From contig MKVB01000001.1 in NCBI GenBank assembly GCA_001899085.1, positions 1,084,108 through 1,131,859 on the forward strand: a stretch of DNA of 47,752 nt, read 5' to 3'. The DNA comes from Devosia sp. 66-14. GTDB taxonomy: Bacteria > Pseudomonadota > Alphaproteobacteria > Rhizobiales > Devosiaceae. The notes beneath the pieces are model-generated. The model searched no databases and was not told the origin of the DNA. It saw only the letters and a list, made by a program, of their open reading frames with translations. The translations under genes were made by a program, and so were the position numbers. The first letter of the stretch is position 1. The number at the start of each line of letters is the position of its first letter. Shown one piece after another: positions 23,958-31,322 of this stretch.

Positions 23958-24374
23958 CTAACCTCTTGGTCGGTCTTCAACTAACTCTGCGCGAAACTCA
24001 CCCGTCGTCTCATTGAGCTCGACGAGGCGCATAATCATTCGCTCCTGCGGCGCGCAGCTTGCGATCTTTCGGGGATCCGCGCTTATGTCTTCGGCCACGG
24101 TCACGACTACTCGGAACCTCCCGTTGCATCTATCCCGGGCCCAGATCAAGTTCTCGAGACGTTCTTTATTTCCTGGACGCGTAAGCCACAAATCTACCTT
24201 GTGCCCAAAGCTACTGTAGGAAACTGGTTTCGTCGTGTAGTCGAACTCATCGCGCCACAACGTGAGCACAACTATCGCACCATCCGAGCTCCGCGCAGAC
24301 CAACTCCAGCGTGGATTCTTTCCCGAAGCCCCGAAATGAGCAAACGCGGCAGCAAGCGACCACACCTTCGGCAT
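23958..24374 (-). CDS. Hypothetical protein, 138 residues
   Basis: I do not recognise this protein. It is soluble, with a Trp-rich start (MPKVWSLAAAFAHFGASG, then PRWSWSARSSDG), a strand AIVVLTLWRDEF, a basic/aromatic centre (HKVDLWLTRPGNKERLENLIWARDRC) and the segment FRVVVTVAEDISADPRKIASC before a short tail. Pattern suggests a compact alpha/beta domain. The ATG at 24374 has GGAGG 5 bp upstream, so translation is well supported. It has lower GC than neighbours, like the other genes around uvrB, and probably belongs to the same acquired segment. Confidence 0.65.
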   Translation of the reverse strand: MPKVWSLAAAFAHFGASGKNPRWSWSARSSDGAIVVLTLWRDEFDYTTKPVSYSSFGHKVDLWLTRPGNKERLENLIWARDRCNGRFRVVVTVAEDISADPRKIASCAPQERMIMRLVELNETTGEFRAELVEDRPRG

Positions 24375-24579
24375 CTGCACCTCCAAATTACCACACGACT
24401 TACAAAAATCCGCCCCCAGAGGCTATCCCCAGTCGCAACGACACTGGCTGCACCCTGCAGGTTGCTGGCTGCCCTCGTTGGGCCTCCGCCCTCGCACACC
24501 ACATCGGTTCATCCTCAATTCATCATATGACTTTCACATTCACCTCCGTTGCATCCCGCAACGCGAGGTAAAACATCAA

Positions 24580-24870
24580 ATGCTGCCAAAGCTTAGCGTC
24601 ACGGTCCTGGCCGTTGCGGCCGCCTGTTTGACTGCCCCGTCCTTCGCTCAAACCTTCCCCGAAACCACCGCCATTCGCGCCACCGACCTGCTGCGGGCGC
24701 CGCCGCCGGATGGGCGGCGCATCACCGGCATCGCCAAGGGCGAACGGCTAAGACTGTACGAATGCGTGGGCAAGCCGACCTGGTGCCGGGTCGGGCAACT
24801 CGCTGGGCCGCATCCCTATGTCGGCTGGGTCGCGGCCGATGCGCTCGACGGGGCTGTGTCCACCAGATGA
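24580..24870 (+). CDS. Secreted SH3-like domain protein, 96 residues
   Basis: A short member of the local SH3 family. The signal peptide is MLPKLSVTVLAVAAACLT with cleavage near SFAQ; the mature part has TTAIRATDLLRAPPPDGRRITGIAKGERLRLYEC, VGKPTWCRVGQLAG and YVGWVAADAL, the typical SH3_3 layout with two cysteines that could bond. It lacks the C-terminal extension of the paralogues. GAGG lies 10 bp before the ATG. Envelope localisation is inferred from the signal peptide; the ligand is unknown. Confidence 0.78.
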   Translation: MLPKLSVTVLAVAAACLTAPSFAQTFPETTAIRATDLLRAPPPDGRRITGIAKGERLRLYECVGKPTWCRVGQLAGPHPYVGWVAADALDGAVSTR

Positions 24871-24873
24871 CCG

Positions 24874-24901
24874 GCAGGGCCGGCCGCCGCGCCGGCCCTG
24901 C
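24874..24901 (+). terminator. Possible terminator hairpin
   Basis: GCAGGGCCGGC (24874-24884) pairs perfectly with GCCGGCCCTGC (24891-24901), immediately after the SH3 gene stop. There is no T-run, so its efficiency as an intrinsic terminator is doubtful. Confidence 0.4.
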
Positions 24902-24961
24902 TCCACACCGTAACGTCATCGCCGGCATATTGACGCTTCGAGCGCCGCTCACCAGAACAGA

Positions 24962-25315
24962 ATGGGAACGCCATCGAGTCCGCCTATGCCGCCGCCCGGC
25001 CACCTGCAGAAGAAGTATCCCGGCAAGACCCACCTGCTGAAGCATGCCGCCGAGTGGGGCCAGCTGGTGATCATCCGCTGCAATGGCTGCCGCCGCAGCG
25101 CCACCTATCTCGCCGCCGACCTCGCCGAACTGCTCGATCCCGAGCGGCCGGCGCTGTGGCCGCCCTTCCCCTGCCCGCGCTGCCTGACCGACGAATACAT
25201 CCGCGTCACCCTCAACTCGCCCTATGGCGAGGATTATGGCCGCCTGCTGATCCGCCGGCCCGGGCCGATCCGGGTGACGCAGACCTGGCGCACCGTGAAG
25301 CTCGGCGATCCCTGA
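24962..25315 (+). CDS. Hypothetical protein with zinc-ribbon-like cysteines
   Basis: A 117-residue protein with two cysteine pairs, IIRCNGCRRSATYLAADL (about residues 39-42) and FPCPRCLTDEYIRV (about 70-73), arranged like a zinc ribbon. The rest includes a basic N terminus (LQKKYPGKTHLLKHAAEWG) and a C-terminal strand region (RLLIRRPGPIRVTQTWRTVKL). I know no characterised homologue. Binding of zinc, and possibly of nucleic acid, is inference. No strong ribosome site; the start could also be the Met at residue 9. Confidence 0.6.
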   Translation: MGTPSSPPMPPPGHLQKKYPGKTHLLKHAAEWGQLVIIRCNGCRRSATYLAADLAELLDPERPALWPPFPCPRCLTDEYIRVTLNSPYGEDYGRLLIRRPGPIRVTQTWRTVKLGDP

Positions 25316-25385
25316 GTCGCGCCCCTATCCACCCGCCCGGTAACGGTTTACGCTGTCACATTTGCCGGTTTGGGGAGGCCGCACC

Positions 25386-25889
25386 ATGCATAATCCAGTG
25401 ACGCCCGCATCGTCTTACACCACTGTCCGCCTGGCGCCGGGCGAGGTGCTGATCACCCAGGGCGCGCCGGGCGGCAGCCTCTATGTGCTCGAGGAAGGTG
25501 AGCTGGGGGTGATCCGCGATGGCGTCGAGATCGCCACCGTGTCGCGGCCCTTCTCGGTGGTCGGCGAAATGTCGGTGGTGCTGGGCACCCCGACCAGCGC
25601 CACGGTGCGCGCCACCAAGGAGAGCCGGGTGCGGGTGTTTTCCGATGCGCGCAGCACGCTCTCCAACGATGCCGATTTCGCCTTCCGCATGGCCTACCTG
25701 ATGGCCAGCCGGCTCGACGCCACGTCGGCGCTGCTGGTCGAGCACAAGCGCAAACAGGGTGGCAAGGCCGAGAGCGACCTGATGAGCCGGTTGTTCAACG
25801 CCCTGCATCTGCCCAATGACGAGCCGCCTGCCCCGCCGGCCGACCGCCAGGAAATGTTCAGCAGCCCGCAAGGCGCCTTCCCGCGCTAG
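25386..25889 (+). CDS. Cyclic nucleotide-binding domain protein without HTH
   Basis: A 167-residue protein whose residues about 10-120 form a Crp-type cNMP-binding beta-roll: [37 protein letters not shown], then [32 protein letters not shown]. The phosphate-binding cassette appears as [15 protein letters not shown]. The DNA-binding domain of Crp/Fnr is missing; a helix with [18 protein letters not shown] follows, then a Pro-rich tail. A paralogue at 27847 shares the [10 protein letters not shown] stretch. It may act as a sensor subunit; partner unknown. GGGGAGG precedes the ATG. Confidence 0.82.
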   Translation: MHNPVTPASSYTTVRLAPGEVLITQGAPGGSLYVLEEGELGVIRDGVEIATVSRPFSVVGEMSVVLGTPTSATVRATKESRVRVFSDARSTLSNDADFAFRMAYLMASRLDATSALLVEHKRKQGGKAESDLMSRLFNALHLPNDEPPAPPADRQEMFSSPQGAFPR

Positions 25890-25975
25890 ATCGCGAGCGC
25901 CGCAGACCTCGCCGGGGAAGCGAACGTTGCACCGCCCGGCCGCGACACCCTTCCGCCCAACTCACGGACACCCCC

Positions 25976-26326
25976 ATGCGCCCGATCGTCCGCGCCGCAC
26001 TCGCCGGTCTCCTCGCCTGCTCCGCGCTGCCGGCGGCCGCCGCCGAGCACGCCTTCACCCTGCACAACAACCTCACCAAGCCGATCACCAGCTTCAAGGT
26101 GAAGGGCGGGGACGTCAGCGGCTTCAAGACGATCGCGCCGGGCGCTCGTATCACCTTCACCGTGACGGTTCCCGGCAGCGACTGCGCCGCCGCGGTCAGC
26201 GCCCGGGTCGGCGACGCGCGGCGCGATGGCCGGGTCAACCTCTGCGACAAGGGCGGCTACGTTCTCACCCCGGCCGAAGGCGGCACGAAGTTCCTGCCGC
26301 TGTCGCAGGTGATGCTGGTTCGGTAG
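25976..26326 (+). CDS. Secreted hypothetical protein, 116 residues
   Basis: A protein with a clear signal peptide ([22 protein letters not shown], cleaved near AAAEHA). The mature part reads like a small beta-sandwich: [44 protein letters not shown], then [13 protein letters not shown]. Two cysteines could form a disulfide. I do not recognise a named family; it recalls small periplasmic proteins annotated as hypothetical. Family A repeat 1 follows it. Confidence 0.65.
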   Translation: MRPIVRAALAGLLACSALPAAAAEHAFTLHNNLTKPITSFKVKGGDVSGFKTIAPGARITFTVTVPGSDCAAAVSARVGDARRDGRVNLCDKGGYVLTPAEGGTKFLPLSQVMLVR

Positions 26327-26396
26327 CGCCGCTTTCCGCATTCGCGCATGTGCGCCATGCAGTGGTCGCCGGCCATGGCGCCAGCATCGTGGCTTT

Positions 26397-26530
26397 CCCC
26401 TCATCCGGCGCTACGCGCCACCTTCTCCCCGACGGGGAGAAGAATCCGGAGAGCGCGGTGATCACCTCTGTTCCTCTCCCCGTCGGGGAGAGGGTGGCTC
26501 GGCCGCAGGCCGAGACGGGTGAGGGGTGGC
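26397..26530. repeat. Palindromic repeat, family A copy 1
   Basis: The left part CCCCTCATCCGGCGCTACG, then CCACCTTCTCCCC-GACGGGGAGAAG, faces CTCTCCCCGTCGGGGAGAGG and the closing GACGGGTGAGGGG. Copies 2 and 3 are at 40687-40826 and 43187-43322; copies 1 and 3 also share the flanking GGCTTTCCCC. The rest of the 26327-26676 gap contains no gene that I can support. Confidence 0.75.
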
Positions 26531-26676
26531 AACCACTGCACGCGCGATGGAGCGCTACGTCAATCCGATGGCTTGGCGACCATCATTCTTCGCTGCGAAT
26601 GATACCCGCACCCGCCCCCTGTCGAAATCGCCGCCGCTCGCCCGACATTGTCTCAGGCAAGCGAAAGGAGCCGATC

Positions 26677-26955
26677 ATGGCAGCCCACCTCCCCACCAGT
26701 TTCGAGGCCACCCTGGTACAGAGTTCCGCCGCGGGCGGCTGGACCTATCTGGTCTGGCCGGCATCCGTCGCCTTCTTCGGCACCCGGGGCCTGGTGAAGG
26801 TGGCCGGCACCATGGATGGGCAGCCGTTCCATTCCAGCTTCATGGCGCTCGGCGACGGCACGCACAAGCTGCCGGTGGCAGCAAAGCTCCGCCGGCAGCT
26901 CGGCAAGCACGTCGGCGAGACCATCGCCGTGACGCTGAGCGAACGGCGCAACTGA
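26677..26955 (+). CDS. DUF1905 domain protein
   Basis: A 92-residue protein covering the DUF1905 beta-barrel: [65 protein letters not shown], and the closing [13 protein letters not shown]. Such proteins often occur alone or fused to YdeI-like domains; the function is unknown. AAAGGAG lies 6 bp upstream of the ATG, so the start is secure. It converges with the small protein at 26960-27157. Confidence 0.85.
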   Translation: MAAHLPTSFEATLVQSSAAGGWTYLVWPASVAFFGTRGLVKVAGTMDGQPFHSSFMALGDGTHKLPVAAKLRRQLGKHVGETIAVTLSERRN

Positions 26956-26959
26956 GCCC

Positions 26960-27157
26960 TCACCCCTGCTCGATGGTTAGCGTGCCATGCGTCCGGTCCT
27001 CGATGGTCTGCAATGGCAGGCTGAGGCGGAACTCGTCGCCGGCGGGGTGGTAGATGGCGAAGCGAAAACCCTTCTGCAGCAGCGCTTCCACCTCGTCCTG
27101 GGTGAATTTCGGGTGCCGCGTGGTGCGGCCGTTGAGCGGAATGGTGTGTCTGGGCAT
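26960..27157 (-). CDS. Hypothetical small protein, 65 residues
   Basis: A 65-residue protein with a basic N terminus (MPRHTIPLNGRTTRHPKF), an amphipathic helix TQDEVEALLQKGFRFA and a short strand region (YHPAGDEFRLSLPLQTIED). The start at 27157 has GGAGA 7 bp upstream; the open frame extends further but that part has no sensible character. I recognise no family. A small soluble protein is the most that can be said. Confidence 0.5.
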   Translation of the reverse strand: MPRHTIPLNGRTTRHPKFTQDEVEALLQKGFRFAIYHPAGDEFRLSLPLQTIEDRTHGTLTIEQG

Positions 27158-27305
27158 GGCGCGTCTCCGGCATATGTTCTTGTTTCGTTCTAGGCATGAG
27201 GCTTTGGCCGTGTCCACTGGGTTTGCCGGGTGCATCGCGAACATCCGCGGCTCCCTTGGAGGGCACGACGGTCCGGCACCCAATGGCGCCCACCGTTCCC
27301 TGCGC

Positions 27306-27311
27306 TATACT
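27306..27311 (+). promoter_or_regulatory. Probable -10 element of the secreted 122-residue protein gene
   Basis: TATACT lies in GCGCTATACTCC, 26 bp before the ATG at 27337. A very similar GCGCTATCCTC precedes the gene at 27847, and both genes share the ribosome region CTGGGGGAT. No matching -35 is evident. Confidence 0.4.
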
Positions 27312-27336
27312 CCTGACAAACCTGGGGGATCAGATC

Positions 27337-27705
27337 ATGCTTCGTTTCATCGGCGCCGTCGCCGCCGCCGGCCTGCTGCTGCTCGGTCCGGCCATCGCCG
27401 AGACCGACTGGTCGAGCTATGGCAGCTTCAAGTCGACGCGCTGCGAGGACGCCAAGACCATCGCCGACATCAAGGAATCGATGCAGGGCCTCGAATTCAA
27501 CGATGGCGGCGGCCGGGCCTTCCGGATGGCGAGCAGCGTCAAGATCAGCAAGTCGCGCACCATCAAGGCGACGGCCAACATGCTGGTGTGCCAGCTCAGC
27601 CTGCGCACGGTCGAGGCCGGCCAGAACCATGTCTACAACGCGCGCCATACCGTCTGGCTCGAGCCGGGCGGCAAGTGGCGCACCCTGTTCCAGCCGAACT
27701 ATTAG
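27337..27705 (+). CDS. Secreted hypothetical protein, 122 residues
   Basis: The signal peptide is MLRFIGAVAAAGLLLLGPAIA, cleaved before ETDWSS. The mature domain contains two cysteines (STRCEDAKT and MLVCQLSL), a helix TIADIKESMQGLEF and alternating strands ending in VWLEPGGKWRTLFQPNY. I recognise no family. GGGGGA lies upstream of the start. It probably acts in the periplasm. Confidence 0.65.
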   Translation: MLRFIGAVAAAGLLLLGPAIAETDWSSYGSFKSTRCEDAKTIADIKESMQGLEFNDGGGRAFRMASSVKISKSRTIKATANMLVCQLSLRTVEAGQNHVYNARHTVWLEPGGKWRTLFQPNY

Positions 27706-27721
27706 AGTCCGGTCAGCAAAG

Positions 27722-27750
27722 TTGCAGACGTTACCGGCTCGAACGCGCGA
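27722..27750. repeat. Degenerate GCAGAC...CGAA-CGCGCGA repeat
   Basis: TTGCAGACGTTACCGGCTCG, then AACGCGCGA, closely follows the right half of the palindromic repeats at 31907-31953 and 32493-32562. The left half is not recognisable here, so it is a partial copy. Confidence 0.35.
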
Positions 27751-27846
27751 GGCCTCGCGGCCCGGTGACATGACCGCGCCGCGCAACCGCGCTATCCTCG
27801 TCACGCGGGGCGCGCGCTCCGGTACGAATCTGGGGGATTTCTGACC

Positions 27847-28284
27847 ATGGCCAATCTCTTGGCGCTGACCATTGCCTACCCGACGCTCAGCCTCGAGCGC
27901 GGCGAAGCGCTGATCGAAACCGGCGAGGCGCTCGGCGAACTCTATGTGCTGGTGTCGGGCCGCCTGGTGGTGGAGCGCGACGGCATCGAGATCGCCCGCA
28001 TCACCGAGCCCGGCACCCTGGTGGGCGAGATGAGCGTGCTGCTCGGCACCGACCACTCGGCCACCGTCACCGCCCTCACCCCGGTCGAGGTACGCCATAT
28101 CGAGGATGGCATCCGCTGGCTGGAACAGAGCCCGATCGCCGCGCTGCATGTGGCCACCCTCGCCTGCCAGCGGCTCGATGCCACCAGCGCCCTGCTGGTG
28201 CAGCTGCGCAAGGAGGGCAACCGCGAGCATGGCCTGCTCGAGCGGCTGTTCGGCGCCGTCACCGGGGCCGAGAACCGCGCCTGA
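27847..28284 (+). CDS. Cyclic nucleotide-binding domain protein without HTH
   Basis: A 145-residue paralogue of the protein at 25386. The beta-roll runs from LSLERGEALIETGEALGELYVLVSGRLVVERDGIEIARI through GTLVGEMSVLLGTDHSATVTALTPVEVRHIEDG, followed by the [18 protein letters not shown] helix and a short tail. There is no DNA-binding domain. It is smaller than Crp (about 210) and may be a sensory or adaptor subunit. Ligand (cAMP or other) is not proven. Confidence 0.82.
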   Translation: MANLLALTIAYPTLSLERGEALIETGEALGELYVLVSGRLVVERDGIEIARITEPGTLVGEMSVLLGTDHSATVTALTPVEVRHIEDGIRWLEQSPIAALHVATLACQRLDATSALLVQLRKEGNREHGLLERLFGAVTGAENRA

Positions 28285-28359
28285 GCCATCCGTGGCGTTG
28301 ATGGCTGCCATAACGCCGACTGCATTGATCTTGCGGGCGGGCTGCCGGAACATGGCGGC

Positions 28360-28686
28360 ATGCTCAAGCGACACGATCTCGCCGATCCCGCCTCCGACGC
28401 GCCGGCAGCCCCGCTCTCGAATGGCGGCCCGCCGCTCGACGATTCCCCGCGCCCCTGGGGCAATAACGGGATCGGCAACTATTTCGAGTGGAAGGCGGCG
28501 AGCGAAAAAGCCTTCAATGACGTGCCCTACGATATCGCGGTGATGCGGGCCCGCCGGGCCGAGGCGATGGGCCTCACCTATCGCGAGTACACCCTCGAAA
28601 TCCTCGAGCGCGGCCGATATCTGAGCGCCGAGGCCGATGCCGAGCGCATCGCCGAGATCAAGCGCCGCCGGTCGATCCGCTACTGA
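28360..28686 (+). CDS. Hypothetical protein, 108 residues
   Basis: A soluble protein with a Pro/Asp-rich N terminus (LADPASDAPAAPLSNGGPPLDD) and a helical C-terminal half: FEWKAASEKAFNDVPYDIAVMRARRAEAMGLTYREYTLEILERGRYLSAEADAERIAEIKRRR. The second part looks like a folded helical domain and the first like a disordered tail. No clear ribosome site. I do not recognise a family; the coding frame is supported by amino-acid composition only. Confidence 0.55.
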   Translation: MLKRHDLADPASDAPAAPLSNGGPPLDDSPRPWGNNGIGNYFEWKAASEKAFNDVPYDIAVMRARRAEAMGLTYREYTLEILERGRYLSAEADAERIAEIKRRRSIRY

Positions 28687-28759
28687 TCACTTCGCCGCCA
28701 GCCGGCAACCCCTGCTCCGCTCGCCCGTTGCCCAGACACAGCAACGACAGGAGCCGATC

Positions 28760-29299
28760 ATGGCCAATGAAGAACACCGCCTCAGCCCCGACGAACTGAC
28801 CGACAAGGCGTGGCATCTGGCGGAAAAGATCCGCATCGCCCTGCTGACCAGCTGGGATGGCGAGCAGCAGCGCATCCGACCGCTTTCCGCCAATGTCGAT
28901 CGCGACGCCGACGTCATCCAGTTCCTCATCGGCGCGCATGGCGGCACCACGCTGGCTGAGGCCACCGGCGCTCCGGCCCTCACCCTGGTCGAGCAGGTGA
29001 AGAAGTTCCCCACCGTCACGCTCGCCTTCGCCGATCAAAGCTCGCACGACTATGTCACCATCACCGGCCAAGCCGTGGTCAGCAATGATCGCGCCCGCAT
29101 CAAGGAGCTGTGGACGCCCTTCGCCAAGGCCTGGTGGGACGGCGCCGACGACCCGGAAATCCGCCTGCTGACGGTGACGCCGGAAAACGCCGAGATCGGG
29201 GAAGGCCCCAACCAGCTGATCGCCACCGCCATCATGCTCACCGCCGCTGTCACCGGCGCCAAGCCGGCCGTGGGCGACCACGGCGCGGTGCGGATGTAG
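28760..29299 (+). CDS. Pyridoxamine 5'-phosphate oxidase-like (general stress protein 26 type)
   Basis: A 179-residue split-barrel flavin-binding-fold protein. Segments that fit: LAEKIRIALLTSWDGEQQRIRPLSANVD at the start, VIQFLIGAHGGTTLAE, KKFPTVTLAFADQSSHDYVTITGQAVVSNDRARIKELW and AWWDGADDPEIRLLTVTPENAE. This matches the general stress protein 26 branch rather than PdxH. It likely binds FMN or a related cofactor, with unknown reaction. AGGAG precedes the ATG. Confidence 0.85.
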   Translation: MANEEHRLSPDELTDKAWHLAEKIRIALLTSWDGEQQRIRPLSANVDRDADVIQFLIGAHGGTTLAEATGAPALTLVEQVKKFPTVTLAFADQSSHDYVTITGQAVVSNDRARIKELWTPFAKAWWDGADDPEIRLLTVTPENAEIGEGPNQLIATAIMLTAAVTGAKPAVGDHGAVRM

Positions 29300-29380
29300 G
29301 GGCGGGGAAGCGACGATTGCAGTCAGGATGCCTTCCCTCCCGCGTAGAGGGACAGTGTGGTAGGGGGCGCGCAAAGTGCG

Positions 29381-29525
29381 TCCCCTCGCCCCTCTGGGGA
29401 GAGGGCCAGGGTGAGGGGCGCCAAGCGCGCTGGCTTTAGCAGTGGTTGCCCGAGGACCCGCGCCCAATGCGGCGTGCTTGGCGCCCCTCACCCGCAGTGA
29501 GCCCGTTGGCCTCACTGCCGCCCGG
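29381..29525. repeat. Palindromic repeat, family D copy 2
   Basis: The left arm is almost identical to copies 1 and 3 (TCCCCTCGCCCCTCTGGGGA and GGGTGAGGGGCGCCAAGCGC). The right arm (GGCGCCCCTCACCCGCAGTG) is followed by a truncated end: the final CTCTCCCC block is missing. It fills most of the 29300-29627 gap; nothing else is seen there. Confidence 0.7.
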
Positions 29526-29627
29526 GCGCGAAGGGCACATCCGGTGCAAAATCGCGTCCACCAAAGCTCGCCCCGATTTCGCCCGCTTTCCGGCGTTGCT
29601 CATCTCAACAATCATCGGAGTTCTTCG

Positions 29628-29999
29628 ATGCGCACCGCCCTGCTCGCCCTCAGCCTCGTCGCCGCATGCCTCGTGGCGCTGCCTGCCGAAGCCGCCTCGC
29701 GCGGCACGGCGCGCGCCTCGGCTGACCTTCCGGTGCGCGCCGGCCCCGGCGCCGGCTACCAGACCATCGGCACGCTGCCCAAGGGCACCGAGGTGCGGCT
29801 GCAGCGTTGCACCCGCAACTCCAACTGGTGCCTGTTCCTCAATGCCGGCGGCCAGCCGGCGGGCTGGGTGCGCGGCTCCTATCTCGTCGGCTCCGGCGCC
29901 AAGCTCGAAGTCACCCCCTACAAGTTCCAGGGCTTCGATCCGCTCGACCCGATCCGCACCTGCGACGATGACGATCACACCAGCATGTTCTGCTGGTGA
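29628..29999 (+). CDS. Secreted SH3-like domain protein, 123 residues
   Basis: The first of five tandem SH3 genes. The signal peptide is MRTALLALSLVAACLVALPA, cleaved near AEAAS. The SH3_3 domain has SADLPVRAGPGAGYQTIGTLPKGTEVRLQRC, NSNWCLFLNAGGQPAGWVRGSYL. A C-terminal tail carries CDDDDHTSMFCW, a variant of the two-cysteine tail of its neighbours. ATCGGAG lies upstream. An envelope role is likely; the target is unknown. Confidence 0.8.
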   Translation: MRTALLALSLVAACLVALPAEAASRGTARASADLPVRAGPGAGYQTIGTLPKGTEVRLQRCTRNSNWCLFLNAGGQPAGWVRGSYLVGSGAKLEVTPYKFQGFDPLDPIRTCDDDDHTSMFCW

Positions 30000-30073
30000 G
30001 GCGCCGGCTCGCTTCGCCACAAAGATGAACAGATTTCGCGTCGAGCGCGAAATCATTCTACCTTAACAAGGGT

Positions 30074-30106
30074 TTCAGCTTCAGTTCAGGCACTTCCTTC
30101 TAACTT
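30074..30106 (+). promoter_or_regulatory. TTCAG-N6-TTCAG direct repeat with -10, SH3 gene promoter
   Basis: TTCAG occurs at 30074 and 30085, 11 bp apart (with a third unit at 30080). Sixteen bases after the start of the second unit is a -10-like TAACTT (30101-30106). The repeat thus occupies the -35 region, as activator sites of OmpR/PhoB-type regulators do. The gene starts at 30153. Confidence 0.55.
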
Positions 30107-30152
30107 CACGGTCAAGGCACCAGTGCCAACCCTGAAACGAAGGAAACTGAAA

Positions 30153-30512
30153 ATGTCTTTCCGCACCCTCAAGACCGCCGCCCTCGCCACCCTCGTCGTC
30201 ATCGCCACCGCCGGTGTTTCGATGGCCGCCCAGTATGCCTGGGTCGACAACAACACCAAGGTGAAGGCGTTCCACAAGCAGAACTCGGCCAATGTGAACT
30301 GGGTCCAGGCCGGCCAGAAGGTCAAGGTCGTCGGCCAGTGGAACAACTGGTACAAGCTGCAGATCCCGGGCCCGGATGGCTGGGTGAAGGGCAACGTGCT
30401 GAGCTTTGGCCCGCAGTTCCCGGGCCCGTTCCCCGGCTACGGCTATGGCTACGGCGGCTCGTTCTGCGTCAACGGCCAGAACGCCTCGTTCTGCCTGAGC
30501 GGCGGTTATTAA
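30153..30512 (+). CDS. Secreted SH3-like domain protein, 119 residues
   Basis: The signal peptide is MSFRTLKTAALATLVVIATA, cleaved near SMAAQ. The SH3_3 domain shows YAWVDNNTKVKAFHKQNSANVNWV, VKVVGQWNNWYKLQIPGPDGWVKGNVL. After a Gly/Tyr/Pro-rich linker comes a C-terminal motif SFCVNGQNASFCLSGGY, nearly the same as in the next gene. AAGGAAAC precedes the ATG. The protein is probably exported; its ligand is unknown. It is the closest paralogue of the gene at 30708. Confidence 0.83.
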   Translation: MSFRTLKTAALATLVVIATAGVSMAAQYAWVDNNTKVKAFHKQNSANVNWVQAGQKVKVVGQWNNWYKLQIPGPDGWVKGNVLSFGPQFPGPFPGYGYGYGGSFCVNGQNASFCLSGGY

Positions 30513-30548
30513 GCGGCTCCGACCAGCCCCTCAATCAAGCCCACCACC

Positions 30549-30587
30549 GCGCCTCCGGGATCCCCCTCCCGGAGGCGCTTCGATTTT
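30549..30587 (+). terminator. Rho-independent terminator
   Basis: GCGCCTCCGGG (30549-30559) pairs with CCCGGAGGCGC (30568-30578), followed by TTCGATTTT. It closes the transcript of the gene at 30153. Confidence 0.75.
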
Positions 30588-30612
30588 CGGTTTACGCCAG
30601 ATTTACAGGGGT

Positions 30613-30645
30613 TTCAGGCTGCGTTCAGGTTGGCCTTGCTACACC
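30613..30645 (+). promoter_or_regulatory. TTCAG-N6-TTCAG direct repeat with -10, SH3 gene promoter
   Basis: TTCAG at 30613 and 30624 (11 bp apart) is followed 16 bases after the second start by TACACC (30640-30645). The spacing is identical to the site at 30074. The gene starts at 30708. Confidence 0.55.
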
Positions 30646-30707
30646 TCATGACAAGGCAGTGATGCCACCCGGCACTCACACAAACGACTCCAGAGAAAGA
30701 TCCGATC

Positions 30708-31079
30708 ATGTTCATCACCAGCATCAAGACCGCGGCTCTCGCCACCGCTATCGTCTTCGCCACCGCCGGCGCCTCCATGGCCGCCACCTGGGCCTATGTC
30801 GACCAGGATGCCAATGTCCGCAAGAACCACAGCAATGGTTCGCAGGTCATCAACAGCATCTACGAAGGCGACAAGGTGAAGGTCATCGGCCAGTGGAACA
30901 ACTGGTACAAGGTGCAGATCCCCGGCCCCGATGGCTGGGTGAAGGCCGGCGCCCTCGATTTCGACTATTACGATGGCCCGTCCTACCCGGTCTATCCGTC
31001 CAAGCCCGGCTTCGGCTTCGGCAGCAGCTTCTGCGTCGACGGCAAGAACGCCCAGTTCTGCCTCGGCACCAGCTACTAA
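30708..31079 (+). CDS. Secreted SH3-like domain protein, 123 residues
   Basis: The signal peptide is MFITSIKTAALATAIVFATA, cleaved near SMAAT. The SH3_3 domain: WAYVDQDANVRKNHSNGSQVINSIYEGDKVKVIGQWNNWYKVQIPGPDGWVKAGAL, with the QWNNWYK stretch shared with the previous gene. The C terminus, SFCVDGKNAQFCLGTSY, repeats the two-cysteine tail. It arose by local duplication. Probably periplasmic; function unknown. Confidence 0.83.
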   Translation: MFITSIKTAALATAIVFATAGASMAATWAYVDQDANVRKNHSNGSQVINSIYEGDKVKVIGQWNNWYKVQIPGPDGWVKAGALDFDYYDGPSYPVYPSKPGFGFGSSFCVDGKNAQFCLGTSY

Positions 31080-31084
31080 CCGGC

Positions 31085-31169
31085 CGGCTTCACCGCGCAG
31101 CGGTGAAACGGTCCGGCAGGGCGGCCCCCCGGGCGGCTTCACCGCCTTGGCGGTGAAACGCTCCGGCAG
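31085..31169. repeat. Two direct copies of a small hairpin repeat
   Basis: CGGCTTCACCGC...GCGGTGAAACG...TCCGGCAG occurs at 31085-31119 and again at 31134-31169. Each copy contains the hairpin TTCACCGC/GCGGTGAA. They lie between the SH3 gene and its terminator. Confidence 0.5.
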
Positions 31170-31198
31170 CCCAAGACCTCCTCCCGTCTCCCATGCAG

Positions 31199-31230
31199 CG
31201 CCCCCGGGTCCCCCGGGGGCGTCTTCGTTT
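31199..31230 (+). terminator. Rho-independent terminator
   Basis: CGCCCCCGGG (31199-31208) pairs with CCCGGGGGCG (31212-31221), followed by TCTTCGTTT. It ends the transcript of the gene at 30708. Confidence 0.7.
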
Positions 31231-31322
31231 ACCCGCCGTTAACAGCTCCAGCGCGTGCCACGCAGCGCTCAGGCGGTTCCGGCGTTAGCGGTGGTGCTTT
31301 CGGGAGCAAAAAGGAGCCCGAC

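Noticed and set aside
31085-31169. Start of a CRISPR-like array
   Set aside because: Only two copies, palindromic and only 14 bp apart; no further units.
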